DNA of 64,000 nucleotides from Alisma plantago-aquatica (Eukaryota > Streptophyta > Magnoliopsida > Alismatales > Alismataceae). This document shows, in pieces, positions 47,220 through 59,110 of the stretch. The notes beneath the pieces were generated by a model. It was not told the origin of the DNA and ran no database searches. It was given only the letters and a program-made list of their open reading frames with translations. The stretch covers positions 1,169,905,749-1,169,969,748 of the forward strand of contig OY856409.1 in NCBI GenBank assembly GCA_963693085.1, in the 5' to 3' direction. Made by a program: the position numbers and the translations under genes. Each line of letters opens with the position of its first letter. Position 1 is the first letter of the stretch.

Positions 47220-48985
47220 CTGAGGTGCTAAAGGAGAATCTAGTCTCCACACCTATTGTCCATGCTCTAGATTGGAGCCAAGCCAACCTTTTGAGCTGAT
47301 GTGTGATGCATTAGATTACGCAGTAGGGGCTGTTCTAGGCCAACGCTGAGAAAAAGTCTTTGCCGTCATCTATTATATGTCTAAAACTTTAAATGATACC
47401 CAATTGAATTACAAAACAACTGAAAAATAATTATTGGCAATTTTTTATGCTTTTGAAAATTTTTCATCAATATCTAATTGGGGCTAAGGTTGTGGTATGG
47501 ACAGATCACACAACTATCAAATACTTGCTCCAGAAAAAAGATGCCAAGCCTAGGTTGATCAGGTGGATATTTTTATTGAAGGAATTTGACATAGAGATCA
47601 AGGATAAATCCAACACCGAGAATGTGGTGGCAGATCATCCATCTTAGTTGGAAAGGGTGGATGAAAAGGATATTAGGATACCCATTGTGGAAGAGTTCCC
47701 TGATGAGAAACTCTTTGCTATGAAAAGCAAAGACCCATGGTTCGCAAACATAATGAACTACTTGGCATGTGGAGAGCTTCTAGGAGATTGGGGGTACCAG
47801 GAGAAGAAAAGATTCTTCTACTCCTTGAGGTACTACATATGGGATGACCCCATTCTGATTAGGCAGTGTAGGGACGATATTATGAGAAAGTGTGTGTTGA
47901 ATTGTCAATTCCAGAGTATTTTGGTACACTTCCATTCTTTACCTACATGAGGTCTTCTAGGATAGTGGCTAAGGTCTTAGAATGTGGTTTTTATTGCCCA
48001 ATGGTTTTTAAAGATGCATACAATTTTGTTTGTCAGTGTGATATGAGTCAACATGCATGCACACACAATGCCTCTATATGTTTTTTTAGGAAATATAGGT
48101 TTTTGATTTGTGGGGCATAGACTTCATGGGCCCTTTTGTGTCTTTAAATTCTAATCTCTATATATTACTTGTTGTAGATTATGTATCTAAGTGGGTGGAA
48201 GCAATTCTAACCCACACCAATGATGCACATGTGGTATGTAGGTTTGTAAAAGACCACATTTTGTATAGGGTTGGGGTGCCCAAGTTGATAATCAGTGATG
48301 GTGATTCTCACTTCACTAACAGGAAATTGGGGCGCTTTTGACTAAGTATGGGGTGAAACATAGAGTTGGTACTCCATATCATCCCCAAACTCAAGGCCAA
48401 GTTGAAGTGTCCAATACGGAGATAAAGTAGATTTTGTAAAAGACAGTTTCTACCAATAGGACCAACTAGTGCATGTTGCTCAATGATGCGCTATGGGCGT
48501 ATAGGACAACTTATAAAACACCTATAGGTACTACTCCTTTTAGGTTGATTTGTGGGATGGCTTGTCATCTGCTTGTGGAGTTAGAGCACAAGGCTAAGTG
48601 GGCTCTAAGGAAACTCAACTATAATTTGGACAATGTAGGGAAAAAGTGATTATTAGAATTGAATGAGCTTAGGTTTGATGCTTATGAGAATTCCAGAATC
48701 TATAAGTAAAGAACTAAGCAATTTAATGATCACCATATTTTGCATAGGATGTTCACTCTAGGAGAAAAAGTTCTTTTGTTTAATTCTAGGTTGCAGCTAC
48801 ATCCTGGTAAGTTGAGGTCTAGATGGAGTGGACCCTTTGAGGTGATTAGGGCATTTCCCCATGGGGATGTGGAGATTAGTAATGGGGCTCAGACATTCCT
48901 TGTCAATGGCCAACGTATTAAACATTACTCTGGGAGAGATGTTATGAGGAAAGAGGATGAGTTGAATCTTATTGAGCTTCACTAA
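47220..48985 (+). pseudogene. B RNase H and integrase relic
   Basis: RNase [58 protein letters not shown]. The linker and integrase finger follow (PWFANIMNYLACGEL, YYIWDDPILIRQCRDDIMRK). The core starts [19 protein letters not shown] (first Asp), continues [19 protein letters not shown] and [12 protein letters not shown] (second Asp), and the Glu block survives as [12 protein letters not shown]. The C-terminal part reads LGEKVLLFNSRLQLHPGKL, SRWSGPFEVI and VNGQRIKHY, ending at 48,985. Stops and frameshifts separate the parts. There is no chromodomain, as expected for Athila. Confidence 0.92.
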
Positions 48986-49164
48986 TCCAATGATTTTTAT
49001 TGTAAAGACTATGACGTAAAACAAGGGTACTTGTTGGGAGGAAAACCAACCATCATTTGTTTCCTTTGCATTCTAAATATTTAGTTTTGTAGTTGAGCTT
49101 TCCATTTTTATTTAGCTTGATGTAAAAATGGTACCCTGATGCATTTTTGTGGGTGTGCAGGCAG
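48986..49164 (+). other. Post-pol box of element B
   Basis: Contains ACTTGTTGGGAGGAAAACCA near 49,029-49,048, the counterpart of the GCTTG(T)GGGAGGCAACCC box that follows pol in many plant Athila-like elements. Element D carries its own copy, split by T. No gene. Confidence 0.5.
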
Positions 49165-49750
49165 AAAACGTCAGTACTATTGAGCCCAAGCTTGGTAGTA
49201 CCGACAGTGTTACATGGACAAAGATGCAATCGACTGAAAAAGTTAGTACTATCAAGCCCAAGCTCGGTATTACCAATGATGCTATAGGGAAATTGAAAAA
49301 TTTATCACCAAATCTCAGTACTACTGACACAAATTCAGTATCACCAAGTTTCTGCAAAAATGAGGGACAGATACCTGAGGAGAATTTAGTACTATCGACA
49401 AATTGTCGATAGTACCAAAGTCATTTTGTGCCCATGTTTGATACACTGAGACCCAACTAGGAAGCACTGACACATTTGAACGTGTCAGTACTAATGACAA
49501 CGTGTCAGTACTATCGACGGGTTGTCAGCAATCTGTGGGATCATCAACAAGTGATCATGATCAACTGCGTCTAATGGTCACTAACACCGATTAGCGGGAC
49601 AAGTTGGTGCTATTGATGTCCTGTCGGTACTACTGACCCACGACGATCTGTGCAGCTAAAATTGGACCATCGTGACAGTTAGTAAATTTGAGAATGAGGA
49701 TTCTCATCCAATCGTCGGTACTACCAATGTCGTGTCGGTATGATTGAAGT
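49165..49750 (+). repeat. GTACTA(C/T)CGAC motif field in element B
   Basis: About 14 copies of a word like TCGGTACTACCGAC in both orientations within 590 bases, irregularly spaced. The core TCGGTA-C-TACCGA is a perfect dyad. The same words recur in both B LTRs (about 37,005-37,250 and 53,050-53,300). No convincing ORF spans it. Confidence 0.85.
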
Positions 49751-49907
49751 AGTCGCATGTTTGTGGTTGCAAATAAAGTGAGGGGATGTGAATCAATTTT
49801 CTTCACACCTACTCTTCTCTTCCCTCAAGCAAGTAGCCACAAGCATCATCGAGCATCCAGACACTACACCGAGCTCTAATATCTCTAATCCCTTTCATCC
49901 ACAGAGG

Positions 49908-51310
49908 ATGTCTACAAGGCGGGAGGCTTCTTCATCAGTGGGGGTTCCTAAGCCAAACCAGATAGCTATCCCAATGATGACATCAATAAGATATATGAGG
50001 AGTTGTACAAGAGGGAGATTGTTGCTACACGGTATGGAGACTATGCCTTCCTCGACTCCATTGGCTTCATCGCCTGTATGTAGAAGGTCTATGAGCATTA
50101 GGGTTAGGTAGGCGACCACCCCTTTGTCAGTGAATGGCCTACATATCCTGACCTCATCTATGAGTTCATGGTGTCATTGGAGGTTTTAATCATTCCCAAG
50201 CATGGGGATGGGTGGGGGATGGGCAAGATCCATTTCTACAATACTGAGTTTACAATGGCGCTCCAATAGTTCAATGGCATCTACGGATGGCCAAGTGAAG
50301 GCGGTCGTTACTACCCTGACAACTTCAAATGTGAGGTGGCATGGGAGTTGTTTATTAGTTTTCCAGAAGGCCAGTACATCAACTAGAACAACATCTCCTT
50401 GACAGACATCGAGAATTCTTTTCCTCGTGTGCTTCACAACCTCATCACCAACACTCTTCTAGCAAAGTTAGCTCAAGGAAGAGGGAAGTGTTAGAGGTTT
50501 GATTTTTACTTCCTATTCAAGATACTAGAGATGAGAACTGAAGTCTAAACTTTGGAGCCTTCTTCCTTCTACATGTGATGGGAGTGTGGTGACAGCTGTA
50601 GCGGAAATCTCCAATTCACTTTGGAGGGTTGATCACACCCATTGCTCTTCATCACACTCACCTGAAGGATGTATATGCGTGTTGTATAGTAAGGACCCAC
50701 TATAAGTAAAGGAAGCTTCCAGACACCATCTTTGACCTACAGGGGGTCAAACTCCTACGGTGGCCCATGGATAGCTCAGGCGAGGAAGAGGAAGAAGTAG
50801 ACGATGTCGATGAGGAGCAGGAGCAAGATGTAGAGGAAGAGGAAGGGGAGCTTACCATTCCTGTGACAAGGAGACATGTTCTGCACAAGCATCCATGACA
50901 CTTATTTTCTTCCAGTTATTCCACTCCACCACCCACTCAGGAGAATGACCCGTATTTGATGGCGGGCATGTACAAGATGTTGTAGGATATCCAAAAGGGA
51001 CAACAATAGTAGTCGGCTACATTGGCGGGCATCCATGATGTCTAGGGATGGATGCATGAAAACCATCATGTGATTTTCTAGAACGAGCAACTTCTCTTGG
51101 TCAACCAAGACAACATGCATATGCACCTATAGAGGATGGAGGGGTACCGAAAACCATTCTTTGATCATTACTAGAATCAGGGATATTTTGGTGGCTATGC
51201 AAAACCTCCACCCATGTCACCACAACAATTCAATTTCATGGGATGTTTCCACCATATGATCCCACAATGCCTCATCCACCACCACCTCCCATGTGATGTG
51301 GTACCACTGT
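49908..51310 (+). pseudogene. Athila-type ORF after integrase in element B
   Basis: Starts MSTRREASSSVGVPKPN at 49,908. After a frameshift near 49,970 it continues NDDINKIYEELYKREIVATR, GDYAFLDSIGF, EWPTYPDLIYEFMVSLEVLI, MGKIHFYNTEFTMAL, FNGIYGWPSEGG and WELFISFPEGQYIN. This arrangement (Y..ELY.R...TRY, LD.LG, P.Y..L..EF..SL, I.F......) resembles the plant Athila ORF1 family (Pfam ATHILA), which lies between integrase and 3' LTR in such elements. An acidic low-complexity stretch (about 50,780-50,870, EEE/DEEQEQD-like) follows. Its function is not established; earlier suggestions of an envelope role are unproven. Many stops. Confidence 0.65.
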
Positions 51311-52816
51311 TCCACCTCTATAGTTAGAATTTTGACTATGTGGACATAGTCAAGTTCAATCTTAGAGGGATAGATGGAACAATTTCTATCTTTAGCTTTA
51401 TTTTCTTTAGTTTTATTTGTTTTTGCTTTTTAGTTTTATATTTTCAAGTGTAGGATCCTCATCTATCTAGTGTAATCATGGAGTTTAATTCATAGTCATG
51501 TCATATGCTCTCAGTTATGTGTAATTATAATTAATTAAGTGAAAAGTGTGGCTTAGTTGCAATTTTTCTTAAGTTGCACCACTTATAGGAAGTGTTTGGG
51601 TTAGTCAGCTTAAGGACATTTAATATGAAGGCACATCTTAATTATTCATGAAAATTGGATGAACATGGGGTTTGAGCTTAAGTTGATGAAATAGTTAATC
51701 TGACCTTAAATTGAAATCTAAGAAAGAAATTCTAAGGTTATCCTGCCACAGGTCATTAGAGAGGGACATATCATAATTTTAGGAAAGGATTTGTCTTTTA
51801 ATGGTGTGATTCCACCCATCCTTCTCACATTTTTGAATCACCACCTTAATATGAACAAGTACTCCAAATTATTTTCTCTTGTTGCATTGCATGGCATAAA
51901 AGGTGACATGATAGTTAGCTTACTTTTATTACATTCGAAAAAAACACATCTATGTATTAACAATTTTTCTGCATACCATTTTAGTTGCATAAAAAATTTC
52001 ATGTAGATTACATACATTCCATAGCATTCATTTTTGTTTGTCATGTGGATATTAGTCTCATTTTATAAAATTTGAGTGTAGGGATATACTGACACATCTT
52101 AGAAAAAAAGAAGAAGTGAGTAAAATGTAACCAAAGCCCAAGCATAATGTCAATCATGCTAAAATCATGGGCTAATGAAAAAATATATTTGTCAATGTTT
52201 CAAGGTTATGAGGGAGAAAGTATACCCTTAACTCTTCTTGAAGAAATGAAGAAATCCACATGATGCATTCTTTCTCTTTCTTCTTTCATTCTCATTTGGT
52301 TGATGAGATTGCTTGATTCATGCATCATTGAAAAGAAAAAAAGTAGGCATTAGGATTGATGAATACTTTCAATCACATATCTTCATCATACTTATGTATA
52401 AATAAGTTGGATGTACTTGTGATTCTTCAATTACCACTCATTTCATACCATCTATTGATCTTATTGGTAGGCCACTTATATGATTTTTCTCCTCATTAAT
52501 GTTCATATGGAGAACTGCTTCCAAGTAGCTTGGTAGTTAGGAAGAGCAATGTAGAGTAGGGAATCACATAACGCACTAAGCAAATGTCTGACTGAGTATG
52601 ATGTTAACTGTGCTTTTGATAGTGTTCATTGATCTAAGGGTGGATATCTTTTATGGATTTTTTGGTCAGAGCAGTTAATTATTCAGTGATCAATGAGAGC
52701 TGGTTTGGGACCGTCGAGTGGGGATAGTTGAGAATTCATATTCATATTATTTTGTCCTTTTGCTGACTTGTCTCAAACTGATCTGAGAGTGTGTTGCTCG
52801 AGGACGAGCAACATTT
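51311..52816 (+). other. 3' non-coding region of element B
   Basis: AT-rich, no supported gene. Toward the end it carries TGCTCGAGGACGAGCAACAT (about 52,794-52,813), a box before the PPT typical of plant Athila/Tat elements that is itself a dyad (TTGCTCG-AGGA-CGAGCAA). ORFs at 51,791-52,006 and on the other strand show no motif. Confidence 0.65.
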
Positions 52817-52831
52817 AAGCTTAGGGGAGTT
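52817..52831 (+). other. Polypurine tract of element B
   Basis: AAGCTTAGGGGAGTT directly before the 3' LTR start TGATGC at 52,832. Confidence 0.85.
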
Positions 52832-54310
52832 TGATGCACTATTTATTTGTCTTTTTTACAGGCTATTTTGTACTAATTTTTGTGCACTTTGTGGTCAAAT
52901 ATCATATTAATTGTGCATGATTTATTAATATTATCCTATGTTACTCAACTACATCAAATTTTATTAATTTTAATGTTTTCAAGAGAATTAATAATTTTCT
53001 AGATCTTATGTTCGAATTTTGTGCATTTCAGGAATGTTCAAGAAACTACATAGCTTGGTACTACCTACGTTACTTTCGATTGTACCAACACTTTCTCAGT
53101 ATTGAAGAGGAACTGAATCAATAAGGCTCGATAGTACCGACGGGACTATAGATACTACCGACAAGGTTACATCATTTTTGTCAAGAAATTCGAAGCAAGT
53201 AGGTATTATCAACACACAGTCGGTAGTAACGACAATTTGAAAGGTGGCCACAAAGTTAAAGAAGTCAGTAGTGCCAACACACAGTCGATAGTATCAATAG
53301 ATCAAGATCAGGAAGATATGAAAGATGTGTCTAATCCAACAGATGAGGTTTTAACTCACCCTAAGTCATTCCTATGACTAAGGGGAGTTATGTCCAGACC
53401 AAATTATCCAGTCTTTTTCCATTGCATGATAAGGGAGAGCAAGGAGAGGAGATAGCAAAGAAGAAGGAGGAAAATCAAATGATTTGGGCACTTCTAGCAG
53501 ACCAAATTGCAACCGAAAGGTAGCAAATCGGCACGTACACGAGAAGAGAGCATTTGAACCTTCTACTTCAGGGTTTTTTTTATGTTATCCATGTTTTTCC
53601 TTTCGTCTTTGACATTTTGGCTATGAAAACTATGAGGGGCTAATCCCCGCGTTCCTTAGGACCTGGGAGTAGCCTAGTTATGCATTGTATTTGACTCTTA
53701 TGTATTAATCAATCAATTTCTCTTAATTTCTACATTTCTTCCTATGTAAATGAATGAACTATTTGTGCTTGATCACCATAGATAGTATTTGGACTGTGAA
53801 TTTCTTTAAGAAAGGAAATTAATAGTTATAACTCATAGAAATACACGTCTAACAAAACCCTTAGGGAAAGGTGGTTTAACAACGTCAGGAGATACTTAGA
53901 GAATTCGAGAAGGCACCTATCTAATAACACAACTGATACGAGAGTGGGGCTGGTATTAGGTTAGATAGTAAATTACACCACGAGAGTGGGTAATTCTTGC
54001 TAGAGGCTCTTAATCCAGAATTGGGAGAAATCATTATTAATGTACTAGGATTAAAATGCAATGTTAACTGTAGTGATACCATTATCCTAAGGAATTCATT
54101 AAGACTGAGAACAACAACCATAATTTATATTTCAATTCTGTTTAGATAACCAAACCAAACACTCAAGTTTCTTTGATCTAAGATGACTGCACTACAGTTG
54201 GTACTAGTCTCTGAAGTAACGTTTCCCTACGTTTGACATCAGGGCCTCATAGGTCTATATTAATACAATAGTGTATACTTATGTTTTGAGCGTATAGAAA
54301 ATACCTATCA
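52832..54310 (+). repeat. 3' LTR of element B
   Basis: 1,479 bases, TGATGCACTATTTATTT...ATACCTATCA, followed by the GTTAT target duplication. It shows the uninterrupted version of the A' insertion site (CCATGTTTTTCCTTTCG). GTACTA-type dyads lie at about 53,050-53,300. No coding. Confidence 0.96.
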
Positions 54311-55198
54311 GTTATGGACAATAACCCTGATTATCTATGCATTTGGTGGACCCAAGTGATCTTTTGGAAGATCCAATAGATGGTGGACTACAGGACTAGG
54401 CGATCAGTGAGACAACTAAATGACTATCTAGGGGGTGATCTTATCAGTTCAAGGGTTGAACTGATCAACCCAGATTGGAAATAACTAATATTCATCAACA
54501 ACATATTTTTGCATGTGTTGTGGACCCTAGGTTGTGGTAATTCATTTTGGCTCTGAGGAATTATATTAGGCTGGCCATAACCATCACTTTTGTTTATTGC
54601 ATGTTTTTGTTGTGGGATATATCATGTACATGGTACATACTATATATGTCGAGATTGGATAAAGTATATGCATTTATAAATATAAACTCCCTCAAATAAA
54701 TAATAAGTCTTAGATGCTTTAAAAAAGCAGACACATGAAAAGCCTAACTGACTAAGCGTGGGCACGCCAAGGGTGGTGCACTGTCTATCTTGTGAAAGTG
54801 TGACGGTAACAATGTGGGCTCCCCAAGGGCAGTGCATTATTATTGTGTTGACTTTTGGGTCAAGCCTAACTGTCTCATCTTAATGAGACTAAGCACCAGA
54901 AGCATGCAAATGATTATGGCAAGAAGTTGTGAATATCATCAATACAAGAGTTTCATATGACGAATTGGAAAAGGTTGCCTACCGTGATAATTGACTATGA
55001 ATGCTAGAGTTTTGGCTGGGTGATAGTTGAATTATTTTGGATCTTGTCCCAGTAGAATAATGTATGCTACAATATTTTGAATCAATATGTGAGGGCTATC
55101 AATTTGAATAAAATAGTGGGAGAGATAATTAACTAAAGACATAATTAATATCATCAATTTTTTTCAAATCAAATCAAATCAAAAGGGTTTTGACAAAA
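54311..55198 (+). other. Leader of element C, right part
   Basis: Untranslated DNA between element B and C's gag; continues from 36,543-36,780 once B is removed. Contains two similar segments near 54,755-54,845 (GGGCACGCCAAGGGTGGTGC and GGGCTCCCCAAGGGCAGTGC). No gene supported. Confidence 0.6.
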
Positions 55199-56110
55199 TG
55201 CAAAATTTCTCTTGTAGAATCAAATGACGAACAAATCCATATTGCGATAAGTCCTTAGGAAGGACAAACTTAACGGAACAATTTTCCATGACTAGTTTTG
55301 GACTTTGGGAAGGGTTTTCAATGAAGAGTGCAAGCTCTATGTCTTTGACAAACTAGTGCTAGAAATACATGTACCTAATGCACCTAGGGCACAAGTGGAT
55401 GCTTACTGGAAGCATGCCAATGATGCCTTGGACACAAAGAATACCTTATGCTAAGTTGCTTGAACTATGAGTTTCATGACTAGGGTGAGAACATGGATAT
55501 TCTTGATATGGTAACACATCTTAAGAAAGTGAACCATAACCTCACAAAGCAAGAAATGGACAAAGTCATAAAGACGCTCTTTGAGTGCAAGTTGACAAAG
55601 GAAACTCAGTAGAAGAACATGTGCTCAATATGATTGGACATGTGTATCATATTGAATAACTAGGACTCTATTTTGAACCAAAAGTTGGCCACAAATATGA
55701 TTCTAAAATCATTTCTAGAATGATATAGACACTTTATTGCATGTTCTCATGTGAATAATATAGCCATACCGATGTCAAATTTTCTTGGTATGCTGATTTA
55801 TGTGGAAGCAAGGATGAAGAAGGATAAATCCTTGATGATGATTAGAGGAGATGAGTTCAAGGATCAAAGCAAATCCATGAAGAGTTATGAAGCAAAGCCC
55901 AAATCTAGATCTTCAACACTCAAGATGAGGAAAAAGAAAAGTACAAGAGGAACTCATCCTTTGTATTTGAAGGCATTCAGGAAGAAGAAGATGGGGATGG
56001 TGATCTCCACTTCAAGTATATACATTATTGCGATAAATGTATCTACTTCTTCATCATGGGCACTAGATACTAGATGTAGATATCAGATATGCTTGAATAT
56101 GTAGTATTTG
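55199..56110 (+). pseudogene. C gag and protease relic
   Basis: Readable pieces across frames: KLNGTIFHD, FWTLGRVFNEECKLYVFDKL, VPNAPRAQVDAYWKHANDAL, then DILDMVTHLKKVNHNLTKQE and NNIAIPMSNFLGMLIYVEA. These follow the gag order of a plant copia family. No clear zinc knuckle survives. The protease start WALDTRCRYQICLNM (about 56,060-56,104) aligns with the family's WVLDTGCGSHIC; the catalytic D-T-G has become DTR. Confidence 0.8.
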
Positions 56111-56389
56111 AAAAGAAGTAGGCCTTTAGGAAAAGGCGAGGTGGAACTACGACTTGCAAATGACGCAAGAGTTGTGGCCAATGTAGTTTGAACCTATAGT
56201 TTATATCTTCCTACATGACTTATAATAGAGTTAATTAACTAATATTATGTACTTGCTATAAATGGAAACATCATTTCTATATCTTGTATGGACAAGGATG
56301 CATTTTCACTCCAAATTAAAAATGGTCAATGATCTATTTCTAAAGATGGGATCTTTTATGGCAGTGCCCCAAGGTCTTATGGTCTTTAT

Positions 56390-57358
56390 TTGGTAGATCT
56401 AAAGACAGATGTTTATAATATAAATACCAAAAGACTAAAACTCAACAACTAAAAAAAATACATTTGGCATTGTCGTCTAGGGAACATAAATGAGAATCAC
56501 ATATCTAGACTCCATAAGGATGGTTATCTAGACTCTTTTGATTTTGAATCAATAGAGACACGTGAATCTTGTTTGTTGGGCAAGATGTTTAAAAACCCTT
56601 TCACTGGTAATAATGAGAGGGATAGTTACCTATTAGGACTCATACATACTGATGTATTTGGGCCATTTAGAACAACCACTAGAAGTGGGTATCAATACTT
56701 CATTACTTTCACTGATGACTTTAGTAGGTACAACAACGTTTATTCAATGATACATAAGTAAAAAACTCTTGACTGGTTTAAGGAGTTTATGAATGAAGTA
56801 CAGAACCAACTTGGAAAAAGTATTAAGTCACTTTATTCTGATCGAGGTGGAGAATACTTAAGCCAAGATTTTGAGGATCTTCTTAAAGCTCATGTGCTTT
56901 TATCCCAATGGGTTCCACCTAGAACACCTCAGCAGAATGATGTATCAGAAAGAAGGAATCACACATTACTGGATATGGTGCGATCAATGATGACTTTAGC
57001 TGAGATTCCAACTATCTTATGGGGGTATGCTTTAGAAACCATCATGTTTATACTAAATCGAGTACCATCTAAGTCAACACAAAAGATACCATATGAGATA
57101 TGGTATGGGAAGCATCCCAATGTGCCTTTTATGAGTATTTGGAGATGCAAAGCTTTTGTTAGGAAAATGTTTCCTAAAAATCTTGGCCATAAATCTAATA
57201 AATGTTATTCTATTGGATATCCTAATAAAACTAAAGGATATTACTTTTATTCCCTATCTGACAACAAAGTGTTTGTTTCCAGAGATGTTGTATTCTTAGA
57301 GAATGAATTTATTTCCAAAGTAATTAGTGAGAGGAAAGTGGAGCTTGAAGAAGTTTGA
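56390..57358 (+). pseudogene. C integrase relic
   Basis: Pre-integrase block LYLVDLKTDVYNINTKRLKL, then the HHCC region YIWHCRLGNINENHISRLHK (the second His of LGH is Asn) and RESCLLGKM (first Cys lost). The catalytic core keeps all three acids: HTDVFGPF, LYSDRGGEYLS and DVSERRNHTLLD. Only one stop (56,759-56,761) interrupts 300 codons. The C-terminal part has WRCKAFVRKMFPKNLGHKSN and GYYFYSLSDNKVFVSRDVVF. This is the best preserved pol domain of C; the copy at 26,040-26,540 is its sister. Confidence 0.92.
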
Positions 57359-57537
57359 GACCAACAAGAAAACATTGAACCAATAGATGTACAAGAAGAA
57401 CAAAGAGAATCACAAAGTATTATGGAATCTAAAATTCCTCAAGTGACACAGAAGAACACACGTCGTACAAAATAGATTTGGATATCTTGTGACTCAGGAA
57501 GGAGGTGAGTTGGTCATAGATGATGAGCCAACAATCT

Positions 57538-58258
57538 ATTGAGGGACCCTAGTCTGAGATATGGCTTGAGGCCATGGGATCTAAGATGGAATCCATGTAT
57601 GCCAACAAAGTATGGACTTTGGTGGATCAACATGAAGGGGTAAAACCCATAGGGTGCAAGTGGGTATTCAAGAAGAAGACTGACATGGATGGTAAAGTAT
57701 AGACCTATAAGGACATATTGGTTGCAAAGGGTTTCAAACAAGTTCAAGGTGTTGACTATGACGAAACCTTTCTACTAGTGTCCATGGTTAAATCCATCAT
57801 GATCATGCTTGCCATTACAACTTATTATGACAATGAAATTTGGCAGATGGATGTTAAAACCACATTCCTTGATGAGAAACTTCTTGAGCCTGTGTACATG
57901 ACACAACATGAGGGTTTTATAAATCCAAAGGATGCAAATAAAGTCTATAAGCTACAAAGGAAAATCTATGGATTGAAGCAAGCATCTCAGAGTTGGAATC
58001 TTCATTTTGATGAGACAGTTAAAGAGTTTGGCTTTATTCAAAATGAAGATGAACCTTGTGTTTACAACAAGGTTAGTGGGATCATAGAGACATTCCTCAT
58101 ATTGTATGTAGAGGACATACTATTGGTGGGGAATGACATCCCTACTTTATAAAAGGTAAATACATGGCTTGGAAATATGTTTTCTTTGAAAGACTTGGGA
58201 GAATCATCCTACATATTGGGGATTAAGATCTATAGAGATAGATCGAAAAAGGCTTCTT
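57538..58258 (+). pseudogene. C reverse transcriptase relic
   Basis: Typical copia RT: W..A...E...N..W.LV (IWLEAMGSKMESMYANKVW), GCKWVFKKKTDMDGKV, LVAKGFKQVQGVDYDETFL, WQMDVKTTFLDEKLLEPVYM, VYKLQRKIYGLKQASQSW. The active site YVDD is changed to YVED (58,105-58,116), replacing a catalytic Asp. Three stops (after EGP, GKV and PTL). Follows integrase, confirming copia order. Confidence 0.92.
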
Positions 58259-58619
58259 AGTCTAAGTCAAAGCACATACATTGATGAAGTGTTGAAATGG
58301 TTCATCATGGAGAGCTCAAAGAGAAGAATATTGCCCATGATTCATGGAGTTACCATATATAATGCTCAAAGTCTAAGTTCTTGTGAATAAAGGGAACACA
58401 TGAGTTTGATTCCATATGCCTAAGCAATTGGATCAATCATGTATGCAATGTTGTGTACCCATCCCGATGTCTCATATGCCTTGAGCATGATGAGAAGATA
58501 TCAGTCAGATCCAAGTGATTCTCACTGGATAGCCATGAAGAACATCCTCAAGTAATTGAGAAGGCTAAGGATAAATTCTTGATCTAAAGTGGAAATGAAG
58601 AGTTATTGGTAAAGGGTTA

Positions 58620-59035
58620 CAATGATGCAAGCTTCTAGACTGACAAAAAATGATTACAAATTACAATATGAATTCATGTTTTATCTAAATAATAGAGTTG
58701 TAAGTTGGAAGAGTTCCAAGAAAGAGACAGTTATCGATTCTACAACAGAGGTCGAGTATATTGCTGCATCGAATGTAGCAAAGGAGGTTGTATGGATCAA
58801 GAAGTTCATCTATGAACACGGGGTCATTCCAAGCATCAACAATGCAATTGGGATATATTGTGACAACAATGGATCTATTGTACAAGCTAAGGAGCCCAGA
58901 TTGCATCAACACTCAAAGAATATACAAAGGTTGTTCCATCTCATTCGAGAGGTTGTACAACAAGGAGATGTAAAGATTTGTAGAGTGCTTACTAAGAGAA
59001 ATATTATTGATCCCTTTACAAAGACACTTTTATAG
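58620..59035 (+). pseudogene. C RNase H relic
   Basis: 137-codon open stretch with YLNNRVVSWKSSKKETVIDS, TTEVEYIAASNVAKEVVWIK, IYCDNNGSIVQAKEP and HLIREVVQQGDVKICRV, the standard copia RNase H blocks (STTEAEYIA, CDN.....). It ends at a TAG about 60 bases before the polypurine tract. Upstream 58,300-58,620 links it to RT but is badly decayed. Confidence 0.9.
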
Positions 59036-59097
59036 TAGAAGCACGATGGTTATGTTAAGTCACCCAAGATAAGATTAGTGGGTGATTGGATCTAAGT

Positions 59098-59110
59098 GCA
59101 AGTGGGAGTC
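59098..59110 (+). other. Polypurine tract of element C
   Basis: GCAAGTGGGAGTC immediately before TGTTGG at 59,111, the usual AAGTGGGAG-type tract of plant copia elements. Confidence 0.85.

Larger units (their letters stand above)
36781..54310 (+). mobile_element. Element B, full-length Athila-like Ty3/gypsy retrotransposon
   Basis: LTRs 36,781-43,287 (with solo LTR A' inside) and 52,832-54,310; perfect GTTAT duplications at 36,776-36,780 and 54,311-54,315. tRNA-Asp-type PBS, gag, protease, RT, RNase H, integrase, then an extra Athila-type ORF, a long 3' region and a purine-rich PPT. Gene order, PBS and the GAGGACGAGCAA box before the PPT all fit the Athila lineage. Without A' it is about 12.5 kb. 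It interrupts the leader of copia element C. Confidence 0.95.
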
